From Diphasiastrum complanatum (Eukaryota > Streptophyta > Lycopodiopsida > Lycopodiales > Lycopodiaceae), in the NCBI GenBank assembly GCA_029204225.1, contig CM055107.1, positions 31,211,410-31,275,409 on the forward strand: 64,000 bases of DNA. The letters run 5' to 3'. Positions 21,346 through 33,914 of the stretch are shown here, one piece after another; within the stretch, counting starts at the first letter, position 1, and the number at the start of each line of letters is the position of its first letter. A model generated the notes under the pieces. The model made no database searches and was not told the origin of the DNA. It was given only the letters and a program-made list of their open reading frames with translations. The translations under genes and the position numbers were made by a program.

Positions 21346-24300
21346 AGATCCAATCCATGTCCCTGATCTTTGGTTACAATAAGGAGCAAACCAACAATCC
21401 TGCCTATATTGCTCTCAATTTGCCCAACATCTTTCCAAACATAACGTCAATAACATAGGTTTAAGATATAATTCACAATTCAAGCAATCAAATTAGTTGC
21501 TTTACATTAAATTCTTGAGAAATCCAAAACTCAAAGGCAAAAAGCAAAAGCAAACATTTGTTAAAAGAGTGCCTAATTTTCAACTTTATAAATGCTCAAG
21601 AACTAAATTGCCACTCAACATTAGGTTCTAGCCAAAAATTACCTGACACAACCAATAACCAACAAAGACTATTCTCTTGTGGACTAAAAACAAATAAATA
21701 GGTATTGATTTAAGACTTGTTCGATAATTTAGACATGAACATCTTAATAATTAAAGCATTTATGCTGAATGTTGATGTCGAATCCATGTCAAATTTTAAA
21801 TTGGCAAGTGGACACCAATTGCAAACTATATCGGCTATTGAAATACTTACTAAAGTCATAGATTTACCAAATTCACTAGGAAAACCAAGTATTTGAAACA
21901 TAATAACAAATTAATGAAATTAAAAGAATTACAGTGATTTTTTTCCCTTACATTAGAAGAATTTGTTGTGCGAACAATGTTTGCAAAATTGACTACAAAA
22001 TAGTCCATGGCAAAATTAAAGAAGCCAATTATCGTTGCCAAATGTTAGAAATTGGCAAGTTTTGTTTAAAAGAGCGACTATTAAGATATTTTTGTTTACA
22101 ATAATCGGTTTCTCTTTTATGTTTTCATAATAATTGAAACCTTAATGTTCAATGATTATAATAAAAAATTCATTGCAAGACATGCTTGGAACAACTCATC
22201 CAACTCAATCAAGACAAAAAAATTCACAACAAATTAGCGATGAAAATTTGACAATAATTGCAAATACATGTTGTAGATAAAAGATAGGTATATCTACATT
22301 ACCCAATAAAACTAAAACATCTATTCATAAGAATTGAAAATTATATTATTAAATTAAGAAAAATTAAATCCATTATACTAGTCTCACACCTTTCCATCTT
22401 GTGCAATTCATCTATTAAAGGCCCTTTCCATGTCCACGCTCTCAGCTCACGATGCATCGCGGGCTCGTTCTCTCTGAGAGCTGATTTCAAAAGAAATCAC
22501 AAACCCTCTCACCCGTTGAGCAACTCGTGTTGTTGTGCAACGTCATTGTGCGGTGAGGGAGTGAGCATGGAAAGGCGCTCTTAGCATCAAGTTCTCGCAA
22601 GAGTTTGAGATTTTAGTTCAAAGTCCTATCTTTTTTGCTTCCTAAACTACTTGTCATTTCTCATACGAAGTGCAGTGTGCACCCTGTGCCTCTAGCCTAG
22701 TCTCTACATGCTCACTTGAATATATGAATCACTTGATCTCTACACAAGTGACCATCCATCATGGCGTGTTGCTAGTGAATGTGTACCATTCTCAAGTGGG
22801 CCACCTCGCATAGCCAATTCCATAAATAAATGTGAAAGTTTTAATCACATCAACATTCACAACTTAGGTCAGCGCTCACAGAGAACCAGCAAAGTCCTAC
22901 AACCAACCAGCTGATTTTAAAATATACCGATTGATCTTGAAACAAGCAAGAAGCCAAGAGTCTAAAAACCGGCTAAAAATGTGAGAAGCAGTAAACTGAC
23001 CTCCTTGATGCAAAAGTAAGGAGAAATTTTTTAGAATACTTTGACATATTTCACTAAAAAAATTAATTTCCCTATTAAAAGTAGACAAACATGCTACAAT
23101 AAGTAGTGCTACTCTTAGTTTTTTTTTGGCAAACTTAACTTTAAAGTACTTCACATGTATGCTTGTTATTGAGAATTGTAAACTATTTTAATTTTATACT
23201 AAGTTTCAAATTGTATAGCATTCATTTCTTAAATTAATTTCAATAAACAATTTGCAAGCAAACTTTGTGAACTTGAATGAAAAACTGGCCAGCTTTCAAA
23301 GTTGTAGGAACTTGGACGTCTGAAAAGAAAAAAATCGATTGAACTAAAAAATTGCATGAGACCAACAGACTTGCAAAAAAAAAGAGCGTGAGCACTGCAC
23401 CAGCTCTGATTCTGAAAAGCAATTTTTTAATCCATGGGAAGTTTTCCGTTTGAAACGGTCCTTCGGAGTATAGAAATGCTTGGACTTCCATTTACCCCAA
23501 CAAGTTCTAAGGTGGTGGCCTTCTTTAAGGCTTTACAGATAGAAAAGCAAGTTTCTTATCCACTACTATTAGGTACTACTGTGAACTTGTGCACTAGCAC
23601 AACCAAGATATAGAAAGTAGCATAATCAATCTAAACTATAAAACTACTGTTTAAGGCTATACTGCTGATAATCAGTTTTTTCTTGGCAAGGTTTGGCTTT
23701 TTTGTTGCCTTACTTGGCCTTAGGATCAGAACCCACAAGAGGATATGTTCTGCCTGTAGTGCATGAAACATCCTGACACTTCTGGATGGCATATCTTTAA
23801 CAAAGCACACATACACCCTCTGTTCCCTCCCACCTTGCATTTCACTTGCATCCCTTCCAAGCAAGCAGGCCCTGGCCCACCTCTGCATACTGCACAAAAG
23901 CGTAACAGTAAAAGAGTCAGTTAACCTTTCTGGGAATGTCAGGTACATCGAAAGTTTCTCTGCCAGTGCAGCTTGCCAGCATGTAGATTTTCCTTGGGTC
24001 TTAGACAGAGTATGGGCTCTTACCCCAGGGCCGCAAAAACCGTCTTGGCTTCTGATAATATTTCTTAGCTGAGGTAGTCTGCAATGACAGATTGCTGAGA
24101 TAATTAGAACACGACGACTTGGAGAAAATTTTTGCAGTTTCAGAAATTGGTTCAAGCCTGTTTTATTGTAGAATCATTCGGTCTTACGTCGTCTATGAAA
24201 AGGATTTGTTTGTACAGAAGCAATCAGTTGAAGATGCAAGCGAGGTAACCGTTAAACGCTTGAAAGAAGTGTACCTAACAGAAAGATTTGTGTGATAAGT

Positions 24301-26868
24301 ACCTCTATATATGTGCCAGTATCAAGAGTATCCGATGTCGCGTTGAGAATCCCTGCGCAGAATTCTGACATATTATTTAGCTGTCCAGAAATTTTCTTTC
24401 AAAAAGACTCCTGAAAACGAAAACAGAGACGCCCAGCTTCCACCTACGGACTAGATATCGAACGGCTTATCATGATGTGATTGTCAGAGGATGAATCATC
24501 TCTGCAAAGTGATCTTAAGTGATGATACACAGTTGGAACTTGGATGTGAAGTGAAGACTTCTGAAATCCAAATTTATTCTGGAAGATGGGCGAACGAAAA
24601 CATACCAGAAAAGACGAGGAGCGACACAACGAAGAAGCAACTGGCTATCCTTTCCGCTTGCAATGAGCAAGCCATGATGCTTTCGTTGAACTTCAGGCTT
24701 ACTTGAGCTGGCTTGAAGCTTCTGAATCTAAAACAAGATGCTGAGAAAAACTGGACAGACACGGGATGCTGTTCCTACTGCACTATAACTGACTTACACT
24801 TCTGACTTACGATCGCAAGCAAGCAGCTATGTATGCTGTAGAAGCCACAAAACTAAAAGATGGTGATGATGAGTGATTGTCAGAACGATACTATGGCGAG
24901 ATGGCCAGAAAAAGGACAGTTATAACTATTTTTGGTGCTATAGAATTATTTTTGCTGCTTTTTGATAAAAGCAAAGAAAAGAGGATGCTACATATTACGC
25001 GGTTTGTTCCATCGCTGCGAGAAGCCGAGGAGGGATAAGCCATAATAGTGTGATAAAGCAGTGAGCAGAACGCTTATTGATGCGTTTGTGTCTTTTTATT
25101 TCGAAGTGGTGTGTCATTTATTTTGTTCTCCAAAAGATTAACCATACATGTTTTTTTTAGCAAGTCATTAAAAGATTTTTTTTTTCTTGGCAATGCCATT
25201 TTCAGAGCTAATCTCTTTAGATGTCACTCCAACTCTAGAGTGGTCGGGATTGCGACCTAAACCTTTCTACAGCAATGAACAACCCTACTCATACACAGCA
25301 ATGCAATGGACAAACTAATATATTTTCACAAATGTGTATACATTAGATAAGGAGGGGGGCTATATAAGCTGAGGTGTCAACTCTCTTAAAGGATAAAACT
25401 AAAAAAAACTAGAAGAGAGAGATGTGTCGCGTGGTAGGCAAGGAAGGAAGAATCCAGAGAGGCCTCCCACCCATAAAAGATCATATTGGGATCCTTGAAG
25501 AGACAAAGGCCAAGGGAGAAAAGAGAGGCCAGGTCAAGGTGCAAGCACTTATTATTGGATAGACAGGAGGCAGCCAAGATCTAACAAGCAGGCACATGGA
25601 CAAGTTGGTCCAAGGTAGTGTAAGGCCCTTGTAGGCTAGGGCCAAGCTCAAGAGAGAATGTTAGGAGAAGAGAGAAAGCAAATAGGGGGGAAGAGAGCTG
25701 GCGTTCATATGAGTTCATTTGTTAGCCAAATTTTTGTCACTAAAAATTGGGCCAATATTAATGAAAAATTTTACAAATCTGTTGGATGTACATCTGGATA
25801 CCAATAAAAATTGCGTAACATCAAGCACAAAATGTCAACATAGAGAGGTCCCCAGCCCACCCTTAAAGTGGCTAGAAAAGAATTTTGATAGTAGGAAGAA
25901 GGCCTTTATAAAGGTCTCAGGAACCATCAGAAAATATTAGACAAAAGTCAGTTTTTGTAAACTGACGCTGGTTTATCTAGAACTAGGTCCCAATCCCCGC
26001 CTGAATGTGGCTAGTCAGAAGTTACATGGCCTTAGATCTGGCCCGGATGTAAAAACGCCAACACTGCTGAGCACCATTTCAATGTATTGAAATATATTTT
26101 GATTAATAGGAAAACCTCTTTGCTTTTTAGGGACAGTCGGTCTCGGCCTAGGATTGCTCTAGTCTGTCACCGGAGGAGTTCGGCAACTCAGAGAATGTAG
26201 AACCTTGTCACTTGGAACGGTCATAAAAATACAGAAGAATCTACATGACAATAATTTATGATTGTTCAAAATATTGGGGGAAAGGAAATAGAAATTGGGC
26301 ATTTGAATTTGGGGATTGAAAATGTGGAAACGGAAATATGGGAATTGCGGCACTAAGCACATAACTCTACTCTTGCTCTGAACCACTGCTACAGTCCGCT
26401 TGTTGAACAATCATGTTGAAAGCCTTCATCCTTAGACAAGTTGGCTACCAAACCAATTCAACTACACTTTCAGGCAACCTCTCGTCTAGTTTGTTGCAAT
26501 CTTCAATCAATAGCCTACTTTCTCAAGGCTGAGATCTGAGCTTGATCATCAACACGTTCTACAGTAACCTGGAAATATCCTTCCAAGAACTGATAAGCAA
26601 CATGAGAAGCCAAGTCTGAAATAATGTTGTTGACTACATTGTCACGAAAAGTCATTATGTCGAAACTCCAATGATTGAGCTAAAACTAGGAATCGGGATT
26701 AGAATTATAGGGACTGCACGAAGGCTATGATCCTTGAGAGAGTACAGCCCTGTCCCTTCATTGCTCAACGTACTGATGGCTTGCTAACTCAGATCGCCCC
26801 ACAACAAGCCCAAAGTGCACGTGATCCTCTTGCTAGAGCGCAGCTATCATAATTGTATCTAGGGTTAT
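21346..26868. other. Intergenic region, no gene recognised
   Basis: AT-rich sequence. The longest open frame (23631-24155 minus, 174 aa) is Cys/Arg/Ser-rich with no recognisable domain and no splice context, so it is not called. At 22423-22580 an imperfect inverted repeat (CCCTTTCCATG ... CATGGAAAGG) brackets a GC-rich 120-base interior with its own CTCAGCTC/GAGAGCTGA stem, possibly a small MITE. Nothing else stands out. Confidence 0.45.
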
Positions 26869-27870
26869 TGTCGTAAAATCGTGTGTGGGCGTGAGCGGCA
26901 ACAGAAGCTCGAGGATTGAGCGGCGTGTAGGAACGGAAACGCAACAGTTAGCAGCAGAATTATTCAAGTAGAATAATTCATACAAAATGCGCAAACGAAC
27001 GATGCAGTAGTGAGACAAAAATTGCACTCTGATAAATATCAACAGTGAGTACAATAGCTTGAAGTAATAACTTCAGCTTGCTGAGCGTGATAACGCTGGC
27101 TACGATAAAAACTTTGATTGAAAGAGAGTTTCAATTAACTCAATTAACACTTACATAGCTTGATTCAGCTAATATATATATTTGCAAGTGTCGAGAGACA
27201 AATATTTTTATGCCTTAACTGCCATTTACTCTAGTTTTACATATGTACAAAGTTCGTAACTGCCCGTAGGATATTTGTTTTCTCAAGCTGTTATAGGGTT
27301 GATGATAAGTTGGCGACGTCGATCTGCCAATGTAGCAAAAACGCAAAAAACCCGAAGGTGCCTTTGGACTGAAGGCATGTAAATCCCGAAGGTGTCCAGC
27401 GAAGGCAAGGAAAAAGGCGAAAAAGACGAAGGCAGGGAAAAGGAGAAAAAGGCGAAAAAGACGAAGGTGCCTTTAAATTGATTCTAAGTCATTCTAGCCT
27501 ATGTCTCCTTTTTCGGGAAGGGACGAAAAAGGTGAAAAAGGTGAAGGTGCCTTTTAAAATGGTTTCTAAGTCATTCTGGCCACTTGGCCAGTGTGTCGCA
27601 TTTTTCACTAAAGAGTGAAAAAGGCGAAGAAGGAGAAGGTGCCTTTAAAATGGCTTCTAAGGCATTCTGGCCACTTGGCCAGTGTGTCACATTTTTCGCC
27701 AAGGAGTGAAAAAGACGAGGAAGAAGAAGGTGCTTTTAAAATGATTTCTAAGGCACAAGAAATCTCAAGGGAAAAATGTGAAGGCCCGAAAATATGTTGC
27801 CGGCCTTCGATTTTTCAAGATGTTCATTACTTGAATGATTTGTTTAAGGCTGAGCATAAGAAATCTAACA
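26869..27870 (-). repeat. 3' LTR of copia family D (1002 bp)
   Basis: The minus strand starts TGTTAGATTTC at 27870 and ends TTTTACGACA at 26869. The U3 part (27350-27760) consists of a minisatellite listed separately. GTTAT precedes the LTR at 26864-26868; its partner cannot be checked because the 5' LTR is truncated. Confidence 0.85.
27350..27765. repeat. ~91-bp minisatellite within family D LTR
   Basis: The word GAAGGTGCC recurs at 27354, 27462, 27543, 27634 and (as GAAGGTGCT) 27726. The last three units are about 91 bp each and share TTCTAAGGCATTCTGGCCAC and the dyad TGGCCACTTGGCCA. GAAAAAGGCGAA runs separate the units. Tandem repeats in U3 often mark duplicated enhancer elements of an LTR promoter, which is inference here. 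Confidence 0.75.
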
Positions 27871-27899
27871 CTCTCCCTTAATGCGGATCCTGAAAAACT

Positions 27900-28474
27900 T
27901 TGATCTTCAGATTTAACATATCATTAAATCTGAGATGTTGCTCCTTTGTTAGAGCCTTTGTGAAGTAGTCTGCTGCCATGTAATTTGTTCTGCAGAAAAT
28001 CAATTCTACTTCCTTAATGTGCACTTTCGCTCTAAGGTAATAATACCTTATTTCTATATGTTTGCTTTGAGAGTGAAATCTCGGATTGAGAGAAAGCGCT
28101 ATTGTGCTTTGATTGTCTCAATAGATTGTTGTAGGAAGTGTTTGTGTAATATTGAGGTCTGCAAGCAGCTGTTTGAGCCAGATCACATCTTTGGTTGCAT
28201 TTGGCGTAGCTATGTATTCGGATTTCGTTGATGATAATGCAACTGAGGTCTGCTTGCGGCTGTTCCATGAGATTGGGCCTTGGTTGTATAAGAATACAAA
28301 TCTAGAAGTTGATATTCTGGTGTCGACATCTCTTGCCCAATCCGCATCTGTGTAAGCTTCAAGGATGTTGGCAGTTTGGCTACCTCCGTAGCAGATGCTG
28401 AGAGTTGTCATTACTTGGATGTACTTCATGACCTTTGTTAGCGCTTTCCCATGAGCTGCACCTAGATTTGACAA
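27900..28474 (-). pseudogene. Copia family D RNase H
   Basis: A 118-residue open frame (28474-28118) contains the copia RNase H core: EAYTDADWARDVDTRISTS, then NQGPISWNSRKQTSVALSST and KSEYIA. These carry the acidic catalytic residues. Below 28118 the domain continues in another frame to the polypurine tract near 27871. RNase H removes the RNA strand of the hybrid made by RT. The copy is frameshifted relative to the RT above it. Confidence 0.8.
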
Positions 28475-29470
28475 GAACTGGCTGAGCGTATTGACTGAAT
28501 ATGCAAGGTCTGGTCACGTGCAGATCATTGCATACATCAGTGAGCCGATGATGGATTGAAACGGGTAGCGCTTCATCACCTCCTTTTCTGCCTCAGTTTG
28601 AGGAGACTGGTCCTTTGATAGCTTTAGTCCAGGGTCGAGTGGAAAGAGACTAGGTTTGCAGTTGGCCATTCCATACTTTTCCAGCACATTATTGAGATAT
28701 CGTTGCTGACTGATAAAGATTAGTCTGCTGGGTCGATCTCGTTGAATTTGGATTCCGAAACAATAGTGGGCTAGACCCATGTTAGTCATCTTGTATTTCT
28801 GGGCCAGCATGCTTTTTGTATCCTTCATCATATTCAGATTATTACTGAATAAAAGTGTATCATCTACGTAGAGAGTGATGATGATGAAGTAATATGATAC
28901 AGACTTGAAATAGACATTCGAGTCTACTGAGTTTGGAATAAAACCATTCTCTATTAGAAATGCGTTGATCTTCTAGACCCAGGCTCTAGGTGACTGTTTC
29001 AGCCCGTAGAGTGCCTTTTGGATTTTGCATACAAGATGTTGTTGCTTGCCGTTGAGTTTGTATCTCTATGGTTGCGTCATGTAGATTTCCTCTTCGATAG
29101 TTCCATTGAGGAAAAAGGTCCGAACATCCATCTGGTGAACTTCAAGATCTGCTGCGGCTGCAAAGGAGAGGAGTAGCCGAATCGAAGCATTTTTGACGAT
29201 TGGGTTGAAGGTTTTTGAATAATCCGGATCTGGAATCTGGGAAAAGCCTTTGTTGACTAGCCTGGCCTTGTAACGATTTAGCCTTCCTTCAGCGTCGTAC
29301 TTTGCCTTGAATATCCATTTGCATGGAATTGGTTTCTGGTCCTTTGGTAGCTCAGTGAGTGTCCATGTTTGATTCTCGATAAGAGAATCGAATTCGGTGT
29401 CCATCGCTGCTTTCCACTAGTCAGCATCAGGTATAGACATCGCCTCAACAACTGTGTTTGGTTCCTACAA
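28475..29470 (-). pseudogene. Copia family D reverse transcriptase
   Basis: RT is split over several frames. The N-terminal half is open at 29404-29066 (ENQTWTLTELPKDQKP, CKWIFKAKYDAEGRLNRYKA, LEVHQMDVRTFFLNG, EEEIYMTQP). The catalytic YVDD lies at 28859-28870 (minus). The connection region is open at 28831-28514 (HYCFGIQIQRDRPSRLIFIS). Stops and frameshifts between these parts inactivate it, although the catalytic box itself is intact. Confidence 0.85.
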
Positions 29471-29599
29471 GAAGTAGCAGACTGGATCATCCATAAATCT
29501 AGATGGAGACTATCTGGACCTGTTTGATTTTCTGGGTTGAACTTTGGTCCTCTGATGTGGGTTGACTCATTGAGGTTCTGACTCATCGTCTGAGTCAGC

Positions 29600-30560
29600 A
29601 TCGAGATTCTACAGTTGACTCCCTGGATTGGAATTGACTGGTTGTTCGATCTGTGAATCGGAATTATCAGCAGCTTTCCCTTTGTGGTCGATGAACTGGT
29701 CTTCCACGAAAATGACATCTCTACTGGTGAATGCCTTCTCGGTATCCAAATTGTAGAGCTTGTATGCCTTGTGGTCTGGGGAATAGCCAATGAAAATCAT
29801 TTTTCTACTCTTGTCATCTAGCTTTCTTCTTAGATCCTTAGGGATCTGAACGAAAGCAATGCATCCAAACACTCGAATATGTTTGAGTGATGGTTTTGAT
29901 CATGTCCACACCTCATAAGGTGTCTTGCCATTTAGGGCGTTGGTGATGGATCGATTTTGCAAATAGGCAGGTGTAGTAATAGCTTTTGTCCAGAATTTCT
30001 TTGGAAGAGAGACATGGGCCATCATGCTCTTGGCACTCTTGATGAGTGTTCGATTCTTCCGCTCAGCTACACCATTGAATTGAGGTGAGTAGCTGGTTGT
30101 ATATTGTTGATGTATCTCGTTGGCCTTGCAAAACTCCTTGAATTTTGTGGAGATATACTCTCCCCCTCCATCTGTGCGTAGAGCCTTGATCTTCCTCTGG
30201 GTCTGGTTTTCTGCAGACGTCTTGAAGTGCATGAAAAACTTGAATGCTTCAGATTTGTTCTTCAGATAGTAGGTTGCAGTCCTTCAAGAGAAGCCATCGA
30301 TGAAGGTTACTAAATAGAGAGCTCCACTTGTGGAAGCAGTCTGTATCGGACCACAAATGTTGCTATGTACAAGGCCAAGCAAGCCCTTGGATGTGTGAAC
30401 TGAGTCTGAGTTTAAGGGACTCCTTGCATGCTTGCTTATAATACAGCTTTCGGATGGAAAAGTTGGCTTGCTGACTGAAGGCAAGTCTTGTACTAGACTC
30501 TGAGCTGACATTTGCTGAATACTATTGTAGTTAATATGGCCACTGAAATGCCACAACATA
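29600..30560 (-). pseudogene. Copia family D GAG-pre-integrase and integrase
   Basis: The pre-integrase block is at 30559-30400 (LWHFSGHINYNSIQQM, with CIISKHARSPL where a Cys pair is expected). The integrase core follows: HSNICGPIQ near 30370 has N where the catalytic Asp normally sits. RTDGGGEYIST and NGVAERKNRT (30232-29900) keep the second Asp and the Glu. The C-terminal part FGCIAFVQIPKDLRRKLDD and FTSRDVIFVEDQF is at 29872-29640. Three frameshifts separate these segments. Integrase joins element DNA to the host chromosome; this one has lost its frame and apparently its first catalytic residue. Confidence 0.8.
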
Positions 30561-30639
30561 TCAGTTGATTCAGAAGTGGTTGTGTGAAGAGCTTGACTGT
30601 TAGAAGAATAGCAATGGCTGAGTTTGTACAGATAGTCGC

Positions 30640-31860
30640 TTCTTCTTACGTAGGCTAGAACCTTCCAAGATTTGTCAAGAATTGTGCAGCCTTCTGTACC
30701 AAATTCAACCCTCCGACCTGAATCGGTGATTCTACTATTGAGAGCAGATTTTTGGTCAGATTTGGAATGTGGAGAACATTGGACAACAACTTGACTTCAC
30801 CTCTTTTGAATTCTACTCTAACTGTTCCTTCACCTTCGATTGAATGCGATGAGTTGTCTCCAAAATGCACAACTCAAGAGTGGGTGAATGACTTGTAGTC
30901 TTTGAACTAGTCGCGATGGTGAGTCATGTCTTGAGTTGCTCCAGAGTCTAGATACCAGGAATTGATATCCTGTTGTTCTCCGACTTTGGTCATGAAAGCT
31001 GCTTCATCTTCTTCTTCTTCTTGTTGCTGATTTGAGTGACTGGCTGTAGCACTATGTGCTTGTTGTTGGAACTGCTTCTTCTTTTTGTTGTTGTACTTCA
31101 AAGTTCGGCAGTCCTTGATTTTGTGGCCAGTCCTCTTACAATATCTACCGAAAAGTTTCTGCGCTGGTTGGAATGATGAAGAGCTTGAATTCGATCCTGA
31201 ACCATAATTTGGTCCAAACTGCATGTTGCTCTTTTTGTCAGTAGAGCCTGACTTTGTAGATCTCTTGGATCTAAGCTTTTGATTTTTTGAATACAGAGCT
31301 TGAGGATCCGACCCTGAGCCTGAGGAGGATGTTGATCTTCTGATCTCCTCTTGTAGGAGCAGCGAAATTACTCATGATAGAGTGAGGTGCTCCTGGGTAA
31401 AAATTGCCACTACCCAATTTTCGTAGGCTTCAAGTAGACTCGATAATAGAGTCACGAGTGCATCAGAATCTTCTATGACTAAGCTAATTGCAGTCATCTG
31501 CTCCATAAGATTCTTGAAGGTATTGAGGCAGCTCGAAACACTATCTGCATCAGACATTCTGAGGGTGAAGAATTTCTTCCTCAGGTGAAGCTTGGATGTA
31601 ACGTCTCTAATGTCGTAGAGAGTTTCTAGGATGTCCCATGCATCCTTAGTCGTCTGAGCAGCATGTATGTGGCTGATCTGAGTGTCTTTGATATTCAGGG
31701 TGATCATGGCAAATGCTTTGCCATCTTTCAGTCTCCACTTGGTGATGACGGCTGCATCACCTTTTGGTTTGAGCTCTGTGCCATCAATGATGTCCCACAG
31801 TCCTTTGGCTAGAAGTGTTGTTGAAAATTCCAGAATTCACACGTGTGGTGAATGTCCACA
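30640..31860 (-). pseudogene. Copia family D gag (C-terminal part) and protease
   Basis: Gag is readable from TTLLAKGLWDIIDGT near 31830 through AWDILETLYDIRDVTSK (31707-31372), in the usual UBN2 layout. The zinc knuckle at about 31150 reads GRYCKRTGHKIKDC, with the first Cys lost. The protease begins SWYLDSGATQDMTHH (about 30960-30920) and continues in another frame to LLSNVLHIPNLTKNLLSI (about 30780). Frameshifts lie near 31780, 31230 and 30900. Confidence 0.8.
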
Positions 31861-32650
31861 AGAGTGACTGATCTTGATTAAGCTTTGTGATTGGCACAGT
31901 ACCCCGATTCTAGGTTGTTCAACAGGATCTAGTTCAGAAGATATGGCTAATTCATAATCTAGCATGCTAATCAATAGACTATGATAGCAATGAATCAAAG
32001 AATGATTAAAAGTACAAGATTACAATGCATAAGCGTTAGCCTCAACACGAGTTAGAGAGAGAGAGCTAGAGAGATAACAAAAAAAATAGTTTAGATCCAA
32101 CCAAGCATGAGATAGCTACAAAACTTTGGTTCTTCATTACTTTGTGAATGAAAATGATACGTACATATATAGGAGAGCCAAAATTCGTGGTACTCCTTGC
32201 ATTCAATGCACATCCTACACCTATTCAAGTGAACAACTATTAACTTGACACCTAACTGCTAGCATGCATAGGTTGCACCTAACTTCTACCTACTTTCTCC
32301 AAATGGCAATTTCTCAACTAGCCATGTACAAATCTACATGCATGTGTCCATTAGAGTGATTGCATGCTTTGCATGTCACTATGGAAACTTAGGACATTAT
32401 GCATTTATTGTGGCTCGAGTTTCTACAAGGTCATAATTGACCAATTCCATGTGAATCTCTATATGCATGTCAAACTAGACATTGTCAACATTATTGCATA
32501 TCATACTAGACCAACTAGACTTTATGCATGTCATTGGAATCTGATCTACCTAACCCAAACTCGCCCTATTCTACAAGGATATGTGCTCAATTCACATACC
32601 TTGGATATGTACAAAACATTTACATGGGTAGGATCCCCCAAACATTAACA
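31861..32650. other. Unidentified ~0.8-kb insertion in family D gag
   Basis: Family D gag is interrupted between the N-terminal piece (VILVKN, near 32690) and its continuation (LLAKGLWDI, near 31830). The block between has no coding potential. A minus-strand TATATATGTACG lies near 32160 and a GAGAGAGA run near 32055, so it resembles a promoter-bearing LTR or a TRIM-like element. No tRNA primer site or clear ends were found. Confidence 0.5.
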
Positions 32651-32769
32651 ATAGATGATAGATATGTTTTACAATTTTTAACAAGTATAACTTTCATTTT
32701 GAATTTCCATAGATGGTAGTTATCTCCATCGAGTTTGTCAATGAGAGATGAACTAGATGATGGATCCAT
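32651..32769 (-). pseudogene. Gag N-terminus of copia family D
   Basis: A minus-strand ATG at 32769-32767 starts about 30 codons containing SSLIDKLDGDNYHLWKFKM, the conserved first block of copia gag. It is about 130 bases inside the primer site, a normal leader distance. The frame then runs into the insertion listed above. Confidence 0.8.
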
Positions 32770-32901
32770 TCTGGTTGAACGAGATCGTTGGTAGAAACGA
32801 TGACTATTGGAATACTGTTGGTTGAGCGTTTGCTAGAAAGACGTCTTGATAGAAACAAGACTAATAATCCGCAGTAGAAATGTAGATTACTTAAAATGTC
32901 C

Positions 32902-32913
32902 GCTTTGATACCA
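32902..32913 (-). other. Primer-binding site of family D
   Basis: The minus strand reads TGGTATCAAAGC immediately inside the LTR end TTTTACGACA, one change from the standard initiator-Met site. Confidence 0.8.
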
Positions 32914-33046
32914 TGTCGTAAAATCACGTGTGGGCATAAGCGGCAGTGGAAGCTTGAGGATTGAGTGGCGTGTAGGAACAAAAACGCAACAGTTAGCAGC
33001 AGAATTATTCAAGTAGAAGAATTCATACAAAATGCACAAATGAACG
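32914..33046 (-). repeat. 5' LTR stump of copia family D
   Basis: This matches the last ~134 bases of the 3' LTR (26869-27002), from TGTCGTAAAATC to GAACGAT. Unrelated sequence starts at about 33047, so about 870 bp of this LTR are gone. Confidence 0.8.
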
Positions 33047-33914
33047 ATCGCCTAGGCCATTCGTTGAAACATACGGACCTTGGGAGGTGAACACCCAGAC
33101 ACCTAGCAAACAAGGTGCATCGGTCCCTTGAGAATTGTGAGGGAAATCGAGCATGAAATTTCAACCACATATAATTAGTGAATGTGATCTCTAAACTGTT
33201 AGAAAGTTGGAAACCTACATACCCCAACACATGTCTCACACTCGCGAACTACTACATAAATCGAGAGGCACCTCCATGGCTTTGTTGTGAGAAATTCAGA
33301 TCCAAAACACACTTGTTGGATCAATTGGATCCTGGCTAAATTTGGATGCACATCTAGAATCATTCACAAGCTAGAAATCATAAATCTACCATGCTAGAAG
33401 TGAAAAATTCATGTAGATCTGATCATAATCACTAAGATCTAATATGGTATTGTCCTTTTCCTTACAAGAGCAGCAGCAAAAAGTACTTCACATATGTGGA
33501 TCCAAGTACAATAAGAAAGTTCACATTCTATACAGTAGAACTCAAGATATCATGAGGAACATGCAAGAGATGGACATAGAATCAAAAGAGAAAAGTTCTC
33601 CACATAGAAAGAGAACAACAAGATAGCTTTCTCCATGCAGGTACAATTATTTATAGCAGCCATAATGTCACTTGGCCACTTGCCCTAAACTTTCTCTAAA
33701 ATAGCAACTTCTAGGTACTTCACCAAAAATCTAGTTTTTAGTGACTAAATGCAATGTATCTATAGTAGCCAATTAGAATAGGTTTAAATCTGACCTTATC
33801 CACATATCTACTTGTCCAATAGTACAAACACTATTTAGGCCTTTATTGACATAAAAAAAATCTATCTCTAAATTGAAGTTCCAAGTTGGCCTCAAACTTG
33901 CCAAAATAACTCAA
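33047..33914. other. No gene; possible decayed LTR
   Basis: AT-rich sequence between two minus-strand copia elements. It is where the 3' LTR of family E would be expected, but no primer site, polypurine tract or second copy was found to confirm this. Confidence 0.35.

Larger units (their letters stand above)
26869..33046 (-). mobile_element. Copia family D element, longest in the window
   Basis: A minus-oriented element with a complete 3' LTR (26869-27870), a polypurine tract next to it (minus-strand AAGGGAGAG), gag-pol debris from 32769 down to 27900, a primer site (32902-32913) and a 5' LTR stump (32914-33046). The stump stops in the middle of the LTR at GAACGAT. The order gag, protease, GAG-pre-integrase, integrase, RT, RNase H is the Ty1/copia order. 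A foreign block of about 0.8 kb interrupts gag. The two LTR ends differ at roughly 15 of 134 positions by eye, nearly all transitions, as expected for an old and once methylated copy. Confidence 0.85.

Noticed and set aside
21141-21458. 105-codon frame with a perfect 33-residue internal repeat
   Set aside because: The repeat is a 99-bp duplication inside a dead integrase. The integrase motif GGEYIS is in a different frame.
23631-24155. 174-codon minus-strand frame
   Set aside because: No recognisable family, no start or splice context and ordinary composition. Left unannotated.
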